Assembly (NCBI RefSeq): GCF_000024925.1
Contig: NC_013521.1
Span: 868,001-932,000, forward strand
Reading direction: 5' to 3'
Source of the DNA: Sanguibacter keddieii DSM 10542
GTDB lineage: Bacteria > Actinomycetota > Actinomycetes > Actinomycetales > Cellulomonadaceae
Length of the DNA stretch: 64,000 bases
A program made the position numbers and the translations under genes. Positions 31,396-39,272 of this stretch are shown in pieces (within the stretch, counting starts at the first letter, position 1; each line of letters begins with the position of its first letter). The notes under the pieces were generated by a model. It worked only from the letters and a program-made list of their open reading frames with translations, was not told the DNA's origin and made no database searches.

Positions 31396-32457
31396 ATGAC
31401 CTCGGCTGCACACCCTTCACCGCTCTCGTCCCCCGTCCTCTCGGCGCTCACCGGCCCCGCAGGCGACGCCGACGCCCCTGCGGCCTCCGGGCCTGCACCG
31501 GGCTCTCGGCGGGTCGCCGCGATCGACTGCGGCACCAACTCGATCCGCCTGCTCGTCGCGGACGTCGACACCGAGGCCGGGACGCTCACGGACCTGGTCC
31601 GCGAGATGGAGGTCGTCCGCCTCGGCCAGGGGGTCGACCGCACAGGGCGCCTGGCGCCCGAGGCGCTCGAGCGCACCCTCGAGGCCACCCGGCGCTACGC
31701 CGAGACCTGCCGCGAACTCGGCGCCGAGCGTGTGCGCTTCGTCGCGACGTCGGCGTCGCGCGACGCCGAGAACCGCCAGGACTTCGTCGACGGTGTCGTC
31801 GCCGCGATCGGCGTCGAGCCCGAGGTGATCTCCGGTGACGAAGAGGCCGAGCTGAGCTTCCGTGGGGCCACGAGCGTGCTCGGTGCGGGTCACACGGCCC
31901 CCTACCTCGTGGTCGACCTCGGTGGTGGCTCGACCGAGGTGGTGCTCGGCACCGACGCACCCGAGGCGGCGCGCTCCATGGACGTCGGGTGCGTCCGCAT
32001 GACCGAGCGGCACCTGACCCCGGACCCGCCGACGGCCGAGCAGGTCGAGGCCGCCCGGGCCGACGTCCGTGCCGCGCTCGACTCGGCTGCCGAGGTGGTC
32101 CCGCTCGGCAGGGCCGGAACCCTCGTCGGCCTCGCCGGGACGGTCACCACGGTGACGGCTCACGCCCTCGGGCTGGAGCGTTACGACCGCGACCGCATCA
32201 ACGGCTCGGTGCTCACCGTCGAGCAGACGCTCGCGGCGTGCGACGACCTGCTGGCCCGCTCGCGCGACGAGCGCGCCTCGCTCGGCTTCATGCACCCGGG
32301 ACGGGTCGACGTCATCGCCGCCGGGGCGCTCGTCTGGTCCGAGGTGGTCCGGCGGGTGCGCGACGAGGTCGCCGCCGCCGGGGGAGAGCTCACCGAGGTG
32401 GTCACGAGCGAGCACGACATCCTCGACGGCATCGCCTGGAGCGTCGCCCAGGGCTGA
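31396..32457 (+). CDS. ppx: Exopolyphosphatase / pppGpp phosphohydrolase family
   Basis: ASKHA-fold enzyme (353 residues) that releases phosphate from polyphosphate or hydrolyses pppGpp. After a 38-residue Ala/Pro-rich N-terminus come AAIDCGTNSIRLLVADV (phosphate-binding loop), FVATSASRDAEN near 115 and VVDLGGGSTEVVLG near 175. It is the shorter, two-domain Ppx type seen in actinobacteria. ATG 31396 lacks a clear ribosome-binding site and may be leaderless. Biochemical preference (polyP versus pppGpp) cannot be told from sequence. Confidence 0.93.
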   Translation: MTSAAHPSPLSSPVLSALTGPAGDADAPAASGPAPGSRRVAAIDCGTNSIRLLVADVDTEAGTLTDLVREMEVVRLGQGVDRTGRLAPEALERTLEATRRYAETCRELGAERVRFVATSASRDAENRQDFVDGVVAAIGVEPEVISGDEEAELSFRGATSVLGAGHTAPYLVVDLGGGSTEVVLGTDAPEAARSMDVGCVRMTERHLTPDPPTAEQVEAARADVRAALDSAAEVVPLGRAGTLVGLAGTVTTVTAHALGLERYDRDRINGSVLTVEQTLAACDDLLARSRDERASLGFMHPGRVDVIAAGALVWSEVVRRVRDEVAAAGGELTEVVTSEHDILDGIAWSVAQG

Positions 32458-32470
32458 GCCCGGCTGTCCC

Positions 32471-32504
32471 ACGAGCCCTCGCGCCTGACGGTGCGGGGGC
32501 TCGT
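32471..32504 (+). terminator. Intrinsic terminator after ppx
   Basis: ACGAGCCCTCGC (32471-32482) pairs with GCGGGGGCTCGT (32493-32504), 12 bp with one G-U pair and a 10-base loop, 14 bases after the ppx stop. Confidence 0.75.
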
Positions 32505-32507
32505 CGT

Positions 32508-32568
32508 GTACTACGACACGCCGCGGGGTACTGCTCTCGGCCGGGTAGTGCGCGTCGCGTAGTAGTGT
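32508..32568 (+). promoter_or_regulatory. Possible PadR operator/promoter region
   Basis: TACTACGAC (about 32509-32517) and GTCGCGTAGTA (about 32554-32564) are inverted relatives of each other. A TAGTGT -10-like box is at 32563-32568, about 100 bases before the padR ATG. It is a candidate autoregulatory dyad; support is weak. Confidence 0.3.
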
Positions 32569-32665
32569 GTGCGGTGCACGACCAGGGGCGCGGACCGCGC
32601 ACGTCCGGTGCGTGCCGACGAGGGGCCCCGGCGCCCTGGGTCGCAGCGACGCACCAGGAGGTCCG

Positions 32666-32992
32666 ATGGATACCACACAGCTCCTCAGAGGAGTGCTCGA
32701 CGCCGCGGTCCTCGCGGTGCTCGACGACGCCGACGGGTACGGCTACGACGTCGTCCGCCGGCTGCGGGCCGCGGGGCTCGAGGACGTCGGCGACGCCTCG
32801 GTCTACGGCACCCTCCGCCGGCTCTACTCGGCGGGAGTGCTCTCCAGCTACGTGGTCCCCTCCGACGAGGGGCCGCACCGCAAGTACTACGGCATCAACC
32901 CGCAGGGGCGGGCGATGCTCGCCACGCAGCGCAAGGAGTGGGAAGAGTTCTCGGGCGCGATGAGCGCGCTCCTCATGAAGGGGGCAGCATGA
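32666..32992 (+). CDS. PadR-family transcriptional regulator
   Basis: Small winged-helix regulator of 108 residues (PadR subgroup-2 length). HTH blocks seen: LDAAVLAVLDDADGYGYDVVRRL near residues 9-31, ASVYGTLRRLYSAGVLSSYVV near 41-61, and HRKYYGINPQGRAML near 70. ATG 32666 has an AGGAGG site. The stop overlaps the next start (ATGA), which encodes a HAAS/DUF1700-like membrane protein: a standard PadR-membrane-protein pair in which the regulator probably represses its own operon. Confidence 0.92.
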   Translation: MDTTQLLRGVLDAAVLAVLDDADGYGYDVVRRLRAAGLEDVGDASVYGTLRRLYSAGVLSSYVVPSDEGPHRKYYGINPQGRAMLATQRKEWEEFSGAMSALLMKGAA

Positions 32993-34188
32993 CCACCGCG
33001 GCACTTCTCGGGCACGTGACGGCCTACGCCGCGCAGGTCCGCACCCACCTGTCCGACCTGCCCTCCGAGCAGGTCGACGACCTCACCGACGGCCTCGAGG
33101 CGGACCTCGCCGAGGCGCTCGCCGACCCCGACGCCCGGCCGGTCACGGGCGAGGTCCCCACGGTACGGCTGCCGGTCGACGGCACTGCGGACACGGTGGT
33201 CCTCGACCTGGCGGCGCGCTTCGGCGACCCGGCCGACTACGCCGCCGAGCTGCGCACGGCCGCCGGTCTGCCGCTGGCCCCCGAGGCCGGGACACCTGAC
33301 CTCGGGCCGTCCCGCTGGGAAGAGATGGTCGCGTGGTGGGGCGAGCAGAAGAAGGCCGCGACGGCTCACCCGGTGTGGCCCTCGGTCAGCTCCTTCGCCC
33401 TCGCCGTCCGACCGGCCTGGTGGGTCGCGCGCGGCTGGGTGCTGTTCGGCATCCTCTTCTCGCTCAACAGCACCGAGGGAACGGTGGTCGCCCCAGGAGG
33501 TCTGCTCGAGTGGATCGTGTTCCTCGGGCTCGTGTGGCTGAGCGTCGAGTACGGGCGGGATCGCCGGGCGCTGCCGAGGCCGGTCCGGCGGCTGGCCGTC
33601 GGGCTGAGCGTCGTCGCGGCGGTGTTCCTGCTCCCCGGTGTCGCGGCGATGGCGGCGCCCGCCGAGGTCCGGTACGAGGACTCGGCGTACTCCGACGTGC
33701 CTCCGGTCGACGGCGTCTACGTCGACGGCTCCCGGGTGACCAACCTCTTCGTCTACGACGCGGACGGCGAGTACGTGGAGCACGCCCAGGTCCTCGACAA
33801 CCAGGGGCGCGCCGTCCGCGTCGACGAGCCCGACGGCCTCTGGATCGACGGCGAGGCGACCGTCCTGCACTGGGCGCCGCTCTTCGACGTCGACGGGCGT
33901 GAGGTCCCCAACGCCTACCCGGTGCCGACCGTCCGCAGCGACAGCTACGGCAGGCTCGACGACCTGGGCACGGACAGCCAGGTAGGTGCGGTCACCGAAC
34001 CCGCCCCACCGGTCCGCAGCGTCGCTCCGCTAGACGTCGACGCCGCCTCGACGGCCGCGGAGCCAGAGGCGGACCCGGACGGACCCGCAGGTCCGACCGA
34101 CCCCACGTCGACCGACCCCGCGTCGACCGACCCCGCGACCGACACCGCAACCACCCCTCCCGCCGCCCCCGAGACCCCAGACAGCTGA
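32989..34188 (+). CDS. HAAS-like domain membrane protein
   Basis: 399 residues. An N-terminal HAAS-like helical domain (about 1-95, with YAAQVRTHLSDLPSEQVDDLTDGLEADL-type repeats of charge), then hydrophobic segments at about 135-185 and 200-222, then an extracytoplasmic part with YVDGSRVTNLFVYDADGEY (about 240) and a disordered, Thr/Pro/Asp-rich C-terminus (about 345-399) carrying TSTDPASTDPA-like short repeats. HAAS domains are found on proteins coupled to PadR regulators. Function unknown; a signal-transducing or stress role is a guess. The frame continues to TGA 34186-34188. Confidence 0.75.
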   Translation: MTTAALLGHVTAYAAQVRTHLSDLPSEQVDDLTDGLEADLAEALADPDARPVTGEVPTVRLPVDGTADTVVLDLAARFGDPADYAAELRTAAGLPLAPEAGTPDLGPSRWEEMVAWWGEQKKAATAHPVWPSVSSFALAVRPAWWVARGWVLFGILFSLNSTEGTVVAPGGLLEWIVFLGLVWLSVEYGRDRRALPRPVRRLAVGLSVVAAVFLLPGVAAMAAPAEVRYEDSAYSDVPPVDGVYVDGSRVTNLFVYDADGEYVEHAQVLDNQGRAVRVDEPDGLWIDGEATVLHWAPLFDVDGREVPNAYPVPTVRSDSYGRLDDLGTDSQVGAVTEPAPPVRSVAPLDVDAASTAAEPEADPDGPAGPTDPTSTDPASTDPATDTATTPPAAPETPDS

Positions 34189-34203
34189 CCCACGCAGCCC
34201 CTC

Positions 34204-34269
34204 CCCATGCTCGTGGCGCGACGGCTAGACCCTCCGCGGAGGTGTCTGCCGTCGCGCCACGAGCATGGG
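34204..34269. terminator. Very long hairpin between HAAS gene and ndh
   Basis: A 22-bp perfect stem, CCCATGCTCGTGGCGCGACGGC at 34204-34225 with its exact complement at 34248-34269, is continued inward by AGAC/GTCT and the palindrome CCTCCGCGGAGG (34231-34242). It starts 16 bases after the HAAS stop. It is unusually long for a terminator and could serve both strands. Confidence 0.7.
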
Positions 34270-34389
34270 AGTGCGGGTCTGGGGACCGGTGGTCCGTGTT
34301 CGTGCTGGTGGGCGTCGTGTGTGTGGCGGGTGAAGACCTCTGTGCCGCGGATCACGGTGCTACGGGTTCGCGGACCATAGACCCGGGAA

Positions 34390-34404
34390 TATCATGGCTG
34401 TATG
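34390..34404 (+). promoter_or_regulatory. ndh promoter with leaderless start
   Basis: TATCAT (34390-34395), six bases, then ATG 34402. No ribosome-binding site is present. This matches the actinobacterial leaderless arrangement. Confidence 0.6.
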
Positions 34405-35883
34405 GCTCAGACTGACGTGACCCCGGATAGTGCTGCCTCATCTCCCTCGGCGGCACCCGCCCGCGCGCCCAAGCCGCGCAAGGTTCCGCGCATCGTCGTG
34501 CTCGGTGGTGGTTCGGTCGGCCTCTACTCCGCCCGTCGCCTCCGCAAGCGCCTCGGTCGCCGCGAGGCCGCGATCGTCGTCGTCGACCCGCGCCCGTACA
34601 TGACCTACGCGCCGTTCCTCCCCGAGGTCGCGGCCGGATCCATCCAGGACCGCGACGTCGTCGCCCCGCACCGCCGTGCGCTCAAGCACGTCGACACGCT
34701 GCAGGGCAAGGTCACGCACATTAACCACGGTGAGCGCACCATCGAGATCACGCCCGAAGAGGGCGACGCCTACTCGATCACCTACGACCACCTCGTGGTC
34801 GGCCTCGGCTCGGTCGCCCGCACCCTCCCCATCCCGGGACTCGCGGAGCAGGGCATCGGCTTCAAGAACGTCGAGGAAGCGGTCGCCCTGCGCAACCACA
34901 TCCTCAACCGCATCAACCTCGCGAGCTCCACCTGGGACCCCGAGCTCCGTCGCCGCATGCTCACCTTCACCTTCGTCGGTGGCGGGTTCGCCGGCATCGA
35001 GGCCCTGGCCGAGACCGAGGACATGGCCCGCGCGGCCGCCAAGAACCTCCCCGGCGTCTCGCAGGACGACATCCGCTTCGTGATGATCGAGGGCACCGAC
35101 CGCATCCTCCCCGAGCTGACCCTCGAGATGGCCAACTACGCGCTCGCCGAGATGAAGAAGCGCGGCATCGAGTTCCACCTGTCGACCTTCCTCAGCTCCT
35201 GCGTCGACGGCCACGTGGTCACCTCGACCGGCGTCGAGTTCGACTCCGAGACCATCGTCTGGACCGCCGGCGTCAAGGCCAACCCGGTCCTGGGCACCTC
35301 GGACCTGCCGCTCGACAAGATGGGCCGCCTCATGGTGCTGCCCACCCTCCAGGTCGCCGACGAGGACGGGAACGTCGTCGAGGGTGCCTGGGGTGCCGGT
35401 GACTGCGCCGCGGTCCCCGACCTGTACAACCCGGGCAAGTTCTGCCCGCCGAACGCCCAGCACGCGATCCGCGAGGCGAAGGTCCTGGCCGACAACCTCT
35501 TCCAGTCGCTCAAGTCTGGCCCGGTCACCGAGTACAAGCACAAGAACCTCGGCACCGTCGCCTCGCTCGGCCTGCACAAGGGTGTCGCGATCCTCTTCGG
35601 CTCGATCAAGCTCAAGGGCTTCCCGGCCTGGGTCATGCACCGCGCGTACCACGTGTCCGCCATGCCGACCATGAGCCGCAAGATCCGCATCACGACCAAC
35701 TGGTTCGGTACGTACTTCCTGCGCCGCGAGGTCGTCTCCCTCGGCTCGATCCACGACCCGCGCGCCGAGTTCCGCGCCGTGTCGACCCCGGCCAAGCCCA
35801 AGGAGGCCCCGGCCGAGGCGGCGAAGACCACGCCGATGGCTCCGACCGAGACCAACAACACCGAGGCCGCGTCGAAGTCCTGA
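34402..35883 (+). CDS. ndh: Type II NADH dehydrogenase (NDH-2)
   Basis: Single-subunit respiratory flavoprotein that passes electrons from NADH to quinone without proton pumping; membrane-associated. 493 residues: FAD-binding loop VVLGGGSVGLYSARRL near 32, NAD-binding FVGGGFAGIEAL near 192, and the quinone-site-like WGAGDCAAVPD near 330 and CPPNAQHA near 348. The C-terminal segment is amphipathic and ends in a Lys/Ala/Pro/Thr-rich tail. The N-terminal 28 residues are an Ala/Pro/Lys extension. The start is leaderless ATG 34402. It is followed by two tandem hairpins. Confidence 0.95.
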   Translation: MAQTDVTPDSAASSPSAAPARAPKPRKVPRIVVLGGGSVGLYSARRLRKRLGRREAAIVVVDPRPYMTYAPFLPEVAAGSIQDRDVVAPHRRALKHVDTLQGKVTHINHGERTIEITPEEGDAYSITYDHLVVGLGSVARTLPIPGLAEQGIGFKNVEEAVALRNHILNRINLASSTWDPELRRRMLTFTFVGGGFAGIEALAETEDMARAAAKNLPGVSQDDIRFVMIEGTDRILPELTLEMANYALAEMKKRGIEFHLSTFLSSCVDGHVVTSTGVEFDSETIVWTAGVKANPVLGTSDLPLDKMGRLMVLPTLQVADEDGNVVEGAWGAGDCAAVPDLYNPGKFCPPNAQHAIREAKVLADNLFQSLKSGPVTEYKHKNLGTVASLGLHKGVAILFGSIKLKGFPAWVMHRAYHVSAMPTMSRKIRITTNWFGTYFLRREVVSLGSIHDPRAEFRAVSTPAKPKEAPAEAAKTTPMAPTETNNTEAASKS

Positions 35884-35896
35884 CGCCAGCCCACCG

Positions 35897-35961
35897 GGCG
35901 ACCTGCTGACGCAGGTCGCCCCACCCCGACGGGGACGCACCGAGACGGTGCGTCCCCGTCG
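35897..35961 (+). terminator. Tandem terminators after ndh
   Basis: First stem GGCGACCTGC/GCAGGTCGCC (35897-35906 with 35911-35920, loop TGAC); second stem of 16 bp, 35927-35942 with 35946-35961, loop AGA. Both are perfect and lie just after the ndh stop. Confidence 0.8.
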
Positions 35962-36081
35962 TCGTCTGCGGGCGACGCGCCCGACCGGTGCGCTCCCGCC
36001 CGGTCTGTCTCCACCCGAGGCGCCGCCGCGTGTTGTATCGTCCGGAACCTGCCCTCCCGGTCGACGCCGCGCGGGCAGCAC

Positions 36082-36155
36082 GCCCCCGTAGCCCAACTGG
36101 CAGAGGCAGCCGACTTAAAATCGGCACAGTGTGGGTTCGAACCCCACCGGGGGCA
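36082..36155 (+). tRNA. Class-I-shaped tRNA with UAA anticodon (annotated tRNA-Leu)
   Basis: 74 bases: acceptor GCCCCCG/CGGGGGC perfect, D stem GCC/GGC with a fourth C-A mismatch, anticodon stem GCCGA/TCGGC around CTTAAAA (anticodon TAA at 36116-36118), T stem GTGGG/CCCAC, discriminator A. The variable region is only five bases (ACAGT), so it is class I, whereas tRNA-Leu normally has a long variable arm. It would read the very rare UUA codon. CCA is not encoded in full. A TATCGT box at 36036-36041 is a possible -10 element. Confidence 0.85.
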
Positions 36156-36220
36156 CCGCTGTCGGCAGACCTCGATCTGGCCCGAGAGCTCGTGCGGGCC
36201 AGGCCGGTGGCGGGGCCATC

Positions 36221-36883
36221 TCAGGGCTTGGCCGCCAGCAGATCGGGCACCTGAGATGTCTGGCTGATGAACGACGCCAGCGTCCTGTCGAGCCGACGTG
36301 TCACGCCGATGAGCTGCGGGTAGACGGCCCCAGCCCGGGTGAAGATCGACTCCATGTGTGCGGCTCGGTTCCGAAGCTCCCGGATCTCTGCCAGTCGTGG
36401 GTGGACCTTGGTGCGATCAGTCCCGGCATGGAGGGCCCGGTGGAGCACTGGGGTCCAGATCGTCGCTTCGTGCTCCTGGGCGGTGAGGGACGTCCAGAAC
36501 GAGAAGGGCATCTCCGCGAGGACCTTGCCCCTGGGCGGAAGCGCTGCTTGGTGCCGCCACGTCCGATGAGCGCCTCTGATCTTCCCCCGCATCCCGGCGT
36601 TCGCGTCGACCCCTCGAAGGTCCAGTCGCGGAGGGAAGAGCACACCGTGCTGTGAGGCGTGGAGCCAGTCTGCTCCGCCGAGGGCAGGGTGGCTCAAGAG
36701 CGCACGATCGTAGGCGTTCCTGAGGCCGACCTCGAGATGCCCGACGTCGCGCAGCCACGCCGCCGCGAGCTGAGCGTTCCAGTCGTAGAGGGCCAGAGCC
36801 CGACCTGGGTCGCCTCCGGCTGCGGTGACGTACTTCTGGAACCGCGGCGCAGTCACCCAGGCGCCGTGCTCGGGGCTTGTCAT
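36221..36883 (-). CDS. Abi-like protein with HEPN-type RNase motif
   Basis: 220 residues, resembling the Abi-like/AbiF-AbiD abortive infection proteins. The N-terminal half includes WNAQLAAAWLRDVGHLEVGLRNAYDR (about 35-60), a block common to Abi-like families, and the C-terminal half ends with RNRAAH at residues 171-176, a HEPN Rx4H motif typical of ribonucleases. It may be an RNase toxin or a phage-defence protein; a target is not known. ATG 36883 has a GGAGAGG site. It lies 65 bases from the UAA-anticodon tRNA, on the opposite strand, and its base composition is a little lower in GC than the neighbours. No antitoxin is adjacent. Confidence 0.75.
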   Translation of the reverse strand: MTSPEHGAWVTAPRFQKYVTAAGGDPGRALALYDWNAQLAAAWLRDVGHLEVGLRNAYDRALLSHPALGGADWLHASQHGVLFPPRLDLRGVDANAGMRGKIRGAHRTWRHQAALPPRGKVLAEMPFSFWTSLTAQEHEATIWTPVLHRALHAGTDRTKVHPRLAEIRELRNRAAHMESIFTRAGAVYPQLIGVTRRLDRTLASFISQTSQVPDLLAAKP

Positions 36884-36972
36884 CGACCTCTCCGGGAACC
36901 TAAAATCAAGGGGTTGAGTCCTGAACGACCCCTGCTCTTCGGTGAGCATGTTGTCAGCGACGTAGGAACGAG

Positions 36973-37016
36973 AAGCCCCGGGATGTTGGCAGCGCGCGCT
37001 GCCAGCGCCGGGGCTT
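36973..37016. terminator. Intrinsic terminator near AraC gene
   Basis: AAGCCCCGG (36973-36981) pairs with CCGGGGCTT (37008-37016), with an inner stem TGGCAGC/GCTGCCA, then TTCC. It lies upstream of the AraC start and downstream of nothing on the plus strand, so it may end a minor transcript or close a leader RNA. Confidence 0.6.
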
Positions 37017-37130
37017 TCCTGTGTCTCGTGTGTGGCATATGCACCATACCGAGGCCGGGCGGGCTCGTGCGCTACCTGTGGACAGCGAACGGTCCGCCGC
37101 GGCTTCGGCGATCCGGGTACGGTCTGGGTC

Positions 37131-38024
37131 GTGGGAGAACACGAGAGGCGCGCGGCTCGGGAGCCCGGTCTGGACGCAACAGGACGCGACGCCAGCGCCC
37201 GCCTCTGGGGTACCTCGTCGCTCGCGGATCCCTTCGCCGACGACGCGCTCGTGCCCGAGCACCGGCAGGTGCTGCCGCCGTGGATGCTCTCGACCCTGGT
37301 GGTCGACCCTGCCGCGGAGGCCCGGGAGTGGGTGTCGGCCGTGCACCACGAGCACGAGCTGCTGTGGTGCGCCGGCCGGGCGATCACCGTCGAGGCGCGC
37401 GGCCAGGTGTGGCTGGTGCCGCCGACGCTCGGCATCTGGCTCCCGGCTGGCACGGTGCACCGGGTCACGGCCCACCCGGACGCGAGCGTGTTCGCCGCCT
37501 ACCTCGACACGAGCCGCGAGGTGCCCGGCTGGGACTCGATCCTCGGTGTGCCGGTCACCCCGCTGCTGCACGAGCTCCTGCTGCACAACCGACGTGCGGC
37601 GATGCCCGACGCGAGCCGCCACGCGCTGCAGGCGCTGGCGGTCGAGCAGATGGTGCCGCTCACGGCGGCGACCATCGAGCTGCGGCTGCCGCGTGACCTG
37701 GCGCTGCGCGGCGTCGCCGAGCAGGTCGTCGCCGACCCGGGGGACGGGCGGTCGCTCGACGCGTGGGCGTCGAGCATCGGCATGAGCCCGCGGACCTTCA
37801 TGCGGCGGTTCCTCGACGACACCGGGTCGACCTTCGCGCAGTGGCGGATCCTGGCACGGGTCGCGGCCGCACTGACGATGCTCGCCGAGGGGCGGGCCGT
37901 CGCGACGGTCGCGCGGGCGGTCGGGTACTCGAGCACCGGGACCTTCGTGGCGCTCTTCCGGCGGACCACGGGCATGACGCCGGCGGCGTACTCGCGGCTG
38001 CAGGGCGGCGGGCTCGAGAGCTGA
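37131..38024 (+). CDS. AraC-family transcriptional regulator
   Basis: 297 residues: N-terminal cupin sensor domain (about 40-125, with VHHEHELLWCAGRAITVEARG and PAGTVHRVTAHPDASVFAAYL), and C-terminal AraC double HTH (about 195-290; SLDAWASSIGMSPRTFMRRFLDDTG, then VGYSSTGTFVALFRRTTGMTPAAYSR). GTG 37131 is seven bases after TACGGT, a leaderless-type start; the upstream frame runs through the terminator region. It precedes an iron-boxed substrate-binding lipoprotein, so it could regulate siderophore or iron uptake. The ligand is unknown. Confidence 0.9.
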   Translation: MGEHERRAAREPGLDATGRDASARLWGTSSLADPFADDALVPEHRQVLPPWMLSTLVVDPAAEAREWVSAVHHEHELLWCAGRAITVEARGQVWLVPPTLGIWLPAGTVHRVTAHPDASVFAAYLDTSREVPGWDSILGVPVTPLLHELLLHNRRAAMPDASRHALQALAVEQMVPLTAATIELRLPRDLALRGVAEQVVADPGDGRSLDAWASSIGMSPRTFMRRFLDDTGSTFAQWRILARVAAALTMLAEGRAVATVARAVGYSSTGTFVALFRRTTGMTPAAYSRLQGGGLES

Positions 38025-38093
38025 GGGGGCGATCAGCGACGCCGTGGCGGGATCGCGACGACAGATGACGGGATTTCTCTATCCCGCCTCGTC

Positions 38094-38122
38094 TAGCATC
38101 TTCTTAGGCCAGCCTATCCTTG
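38094..38122 (+). promoter_or_regulatory. IdeR/DtxR-type iron box over promoter of the binding protein
   Basis: TTAGGCCAGCCTATCCTTG at 38104-38122 matches 14 of 19 positions of the DtxR/IdeR consensus (TTAGGTTAGCCTAACCTAA). TAGCAT at 38094-38099 is a -10-like box five bases upstream, so the regulator would cover the transcription start and repress when iron is plentiful. Confidence 0.7.
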
Positions 38123-38167
38123 CTTCCGCGGACGGTGGCCGACTCCCACCCTCCTCGAAGGAACCCC

Positions 38168-39217
38168 ATGACCACGCTCTTCTCCGGGCAGCGTCGCGCT
38201 GCCTCCCTCGCCGTCGCGGCCCTCGCCGCGACCGCTCTCCTGGCCGGCTGCTCGTCGACCGACGACGCCGCTGACGCCGCCACCGGCACCGCTGGCGCGA
38301 CGACGAGCACGACCGCCGTCGCCCTCGCCGAGGACGGAGCCTTCCCGGCGACCGTCGAGCACGCCTACGGGTCGACGACCATCGAGACCGAGCCGCAGCG
38401 CATCGTCACCATCGGCTGGAGCGCGCAGGACGCGGTGCTCGCCCTCGGTAAGGTGCCCGTCGGCATCGAGCGCTTCACCGGCAGCGGGATCGTCGACGAC
38501 ATCCTCCCGTGGGACACCGACTACTTCGTCGACGCCACCCCGACGCTGCTCACCTCGAACCCCGAGGTGCCCTTCGAGCAGATCATGGCGCTCGAGCCCG
38601 ACGTGATCATCGCGGTGTACTCCGGCATCGAGCAGTCGGACTACGACCGTCTCACCGAGATCGCGCCGACCGTCGCGTTCCCCGAGGTCGCCTGGTCCAC
38701 GCCCTGGCAGGACCAGACCACCATGATCGGCGCCGCCCTCGGGCAGCCGGCCCGCGCCGACGAGCTCGTCGCCGGGATCGCCGACACCCTCGCCGCCACC
38801 CGCGAGGCGAACCCCGAGCTGGCCGGCAAGACCGTCACGTACGCGATGGCGGGCGAGGACGTCATCGTGTTCTGCCCCAACGACCCCCGCATCGAGATGC
38901 TCGTCGAGATCGGCATGGTCCCGTCGGCCGGCACCGAGCAGGCCTGCGCCGGTGACGACGCGTCCTCGGTGATCGTCAGCCCCGAGCTCGTCGACACCCT
39001 CGACGCCGACGCGTTCATCCTCGTGGACGTCGACGACACCGTCCTCGACCAGCTCATGCAGGACGACCTCTTCGCGGGCCTGCCGGCCGTGGCCGACGGC
39101 CGCGTCATCCAGATGATCGGCATGGACTACGCCATGGCGACCTCTGCCCCGACCGTCCTGAGCATCCCCTACGCCCTCGACGAGTTCGTCACCCAGCTCA
39201 CCGACATCCTCGGCTGA
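38168..39217 (+). CDS. Iron-siderophore-type ABC substrate-binding lipoprotein
   Basis: Lipoprotein of 349 residues. Signal peptide with lipobox LLAGC (Cys28), then the PeriplasmicBP-2 fold of FecB/FepB-type proteins: QRIVTIGWSAQDAVLALGKVPVG near 81, FEQIMALEPDVIIAVYSGIEQSDYDRL near 135, and DGRVIQMIGMDYAMA near 315. Expected to capture ferric siderophore or heme-like ligand at the cell surface and pass it to a permease. No permease or ATPase is nearby, so it acts with a remote transporter. ATG 38168 follows an iron box, and the gene follows an AraC regulator. Confidence 0.9.
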   Translation: MTTLFSGQRRAASLAVAALAATALLAGCSSTDDAADAATGTAGATTSTTAVALAEDGAFPATVEHAYGSTTIETEPQRIVTIGWSAQDAVLALGKVPVGIERFTGSGIVDDILPWDTDYFVDATPTLLTSNPEVPFEQIMALEPDVIIAVYSGIEQSDYDRLTEIAPTVAFPEVAWSTPWQDQTTMIGAALGQPARADELVAGIADTLAATREANPELAGKTVTYAMAGEDVIVFCPNDPRIEMLVEIGMVPSAGTEQACAGDDASSVIVSPELVDTLDADAFILVDVDDTVLDQLMQDDLFAGLPAVADGRVIQMIGMDYAMATSAPTVLSIPYALDEFVTQLTDILG

Positions 39218-39224
39218 GGCCCAC

Positions 39225-39252
39225 GTGGTGGGCGGGAGCGACCGCCCACCAC
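39225..39252. terminator. Bidirectional terminator
   Basis: GTGGTGGGCGG (39225-39235) and CCGCCCACCAC (39242-39252) pair perfectly around GAGCGA, between the ends of the convergent binding-protein and pentapeptide genes. Confidence 0.75.
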
Positions 39253-39272
39253 CGAGGGCGTCTTCTCGAGGG

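Noticed and set aside
36156-37130. Integrated element bounded by the tRNA 3' end (att sites)
   Set aside because: No second copy of the tRNA 3' end was seen nearby, and no integrase is present.
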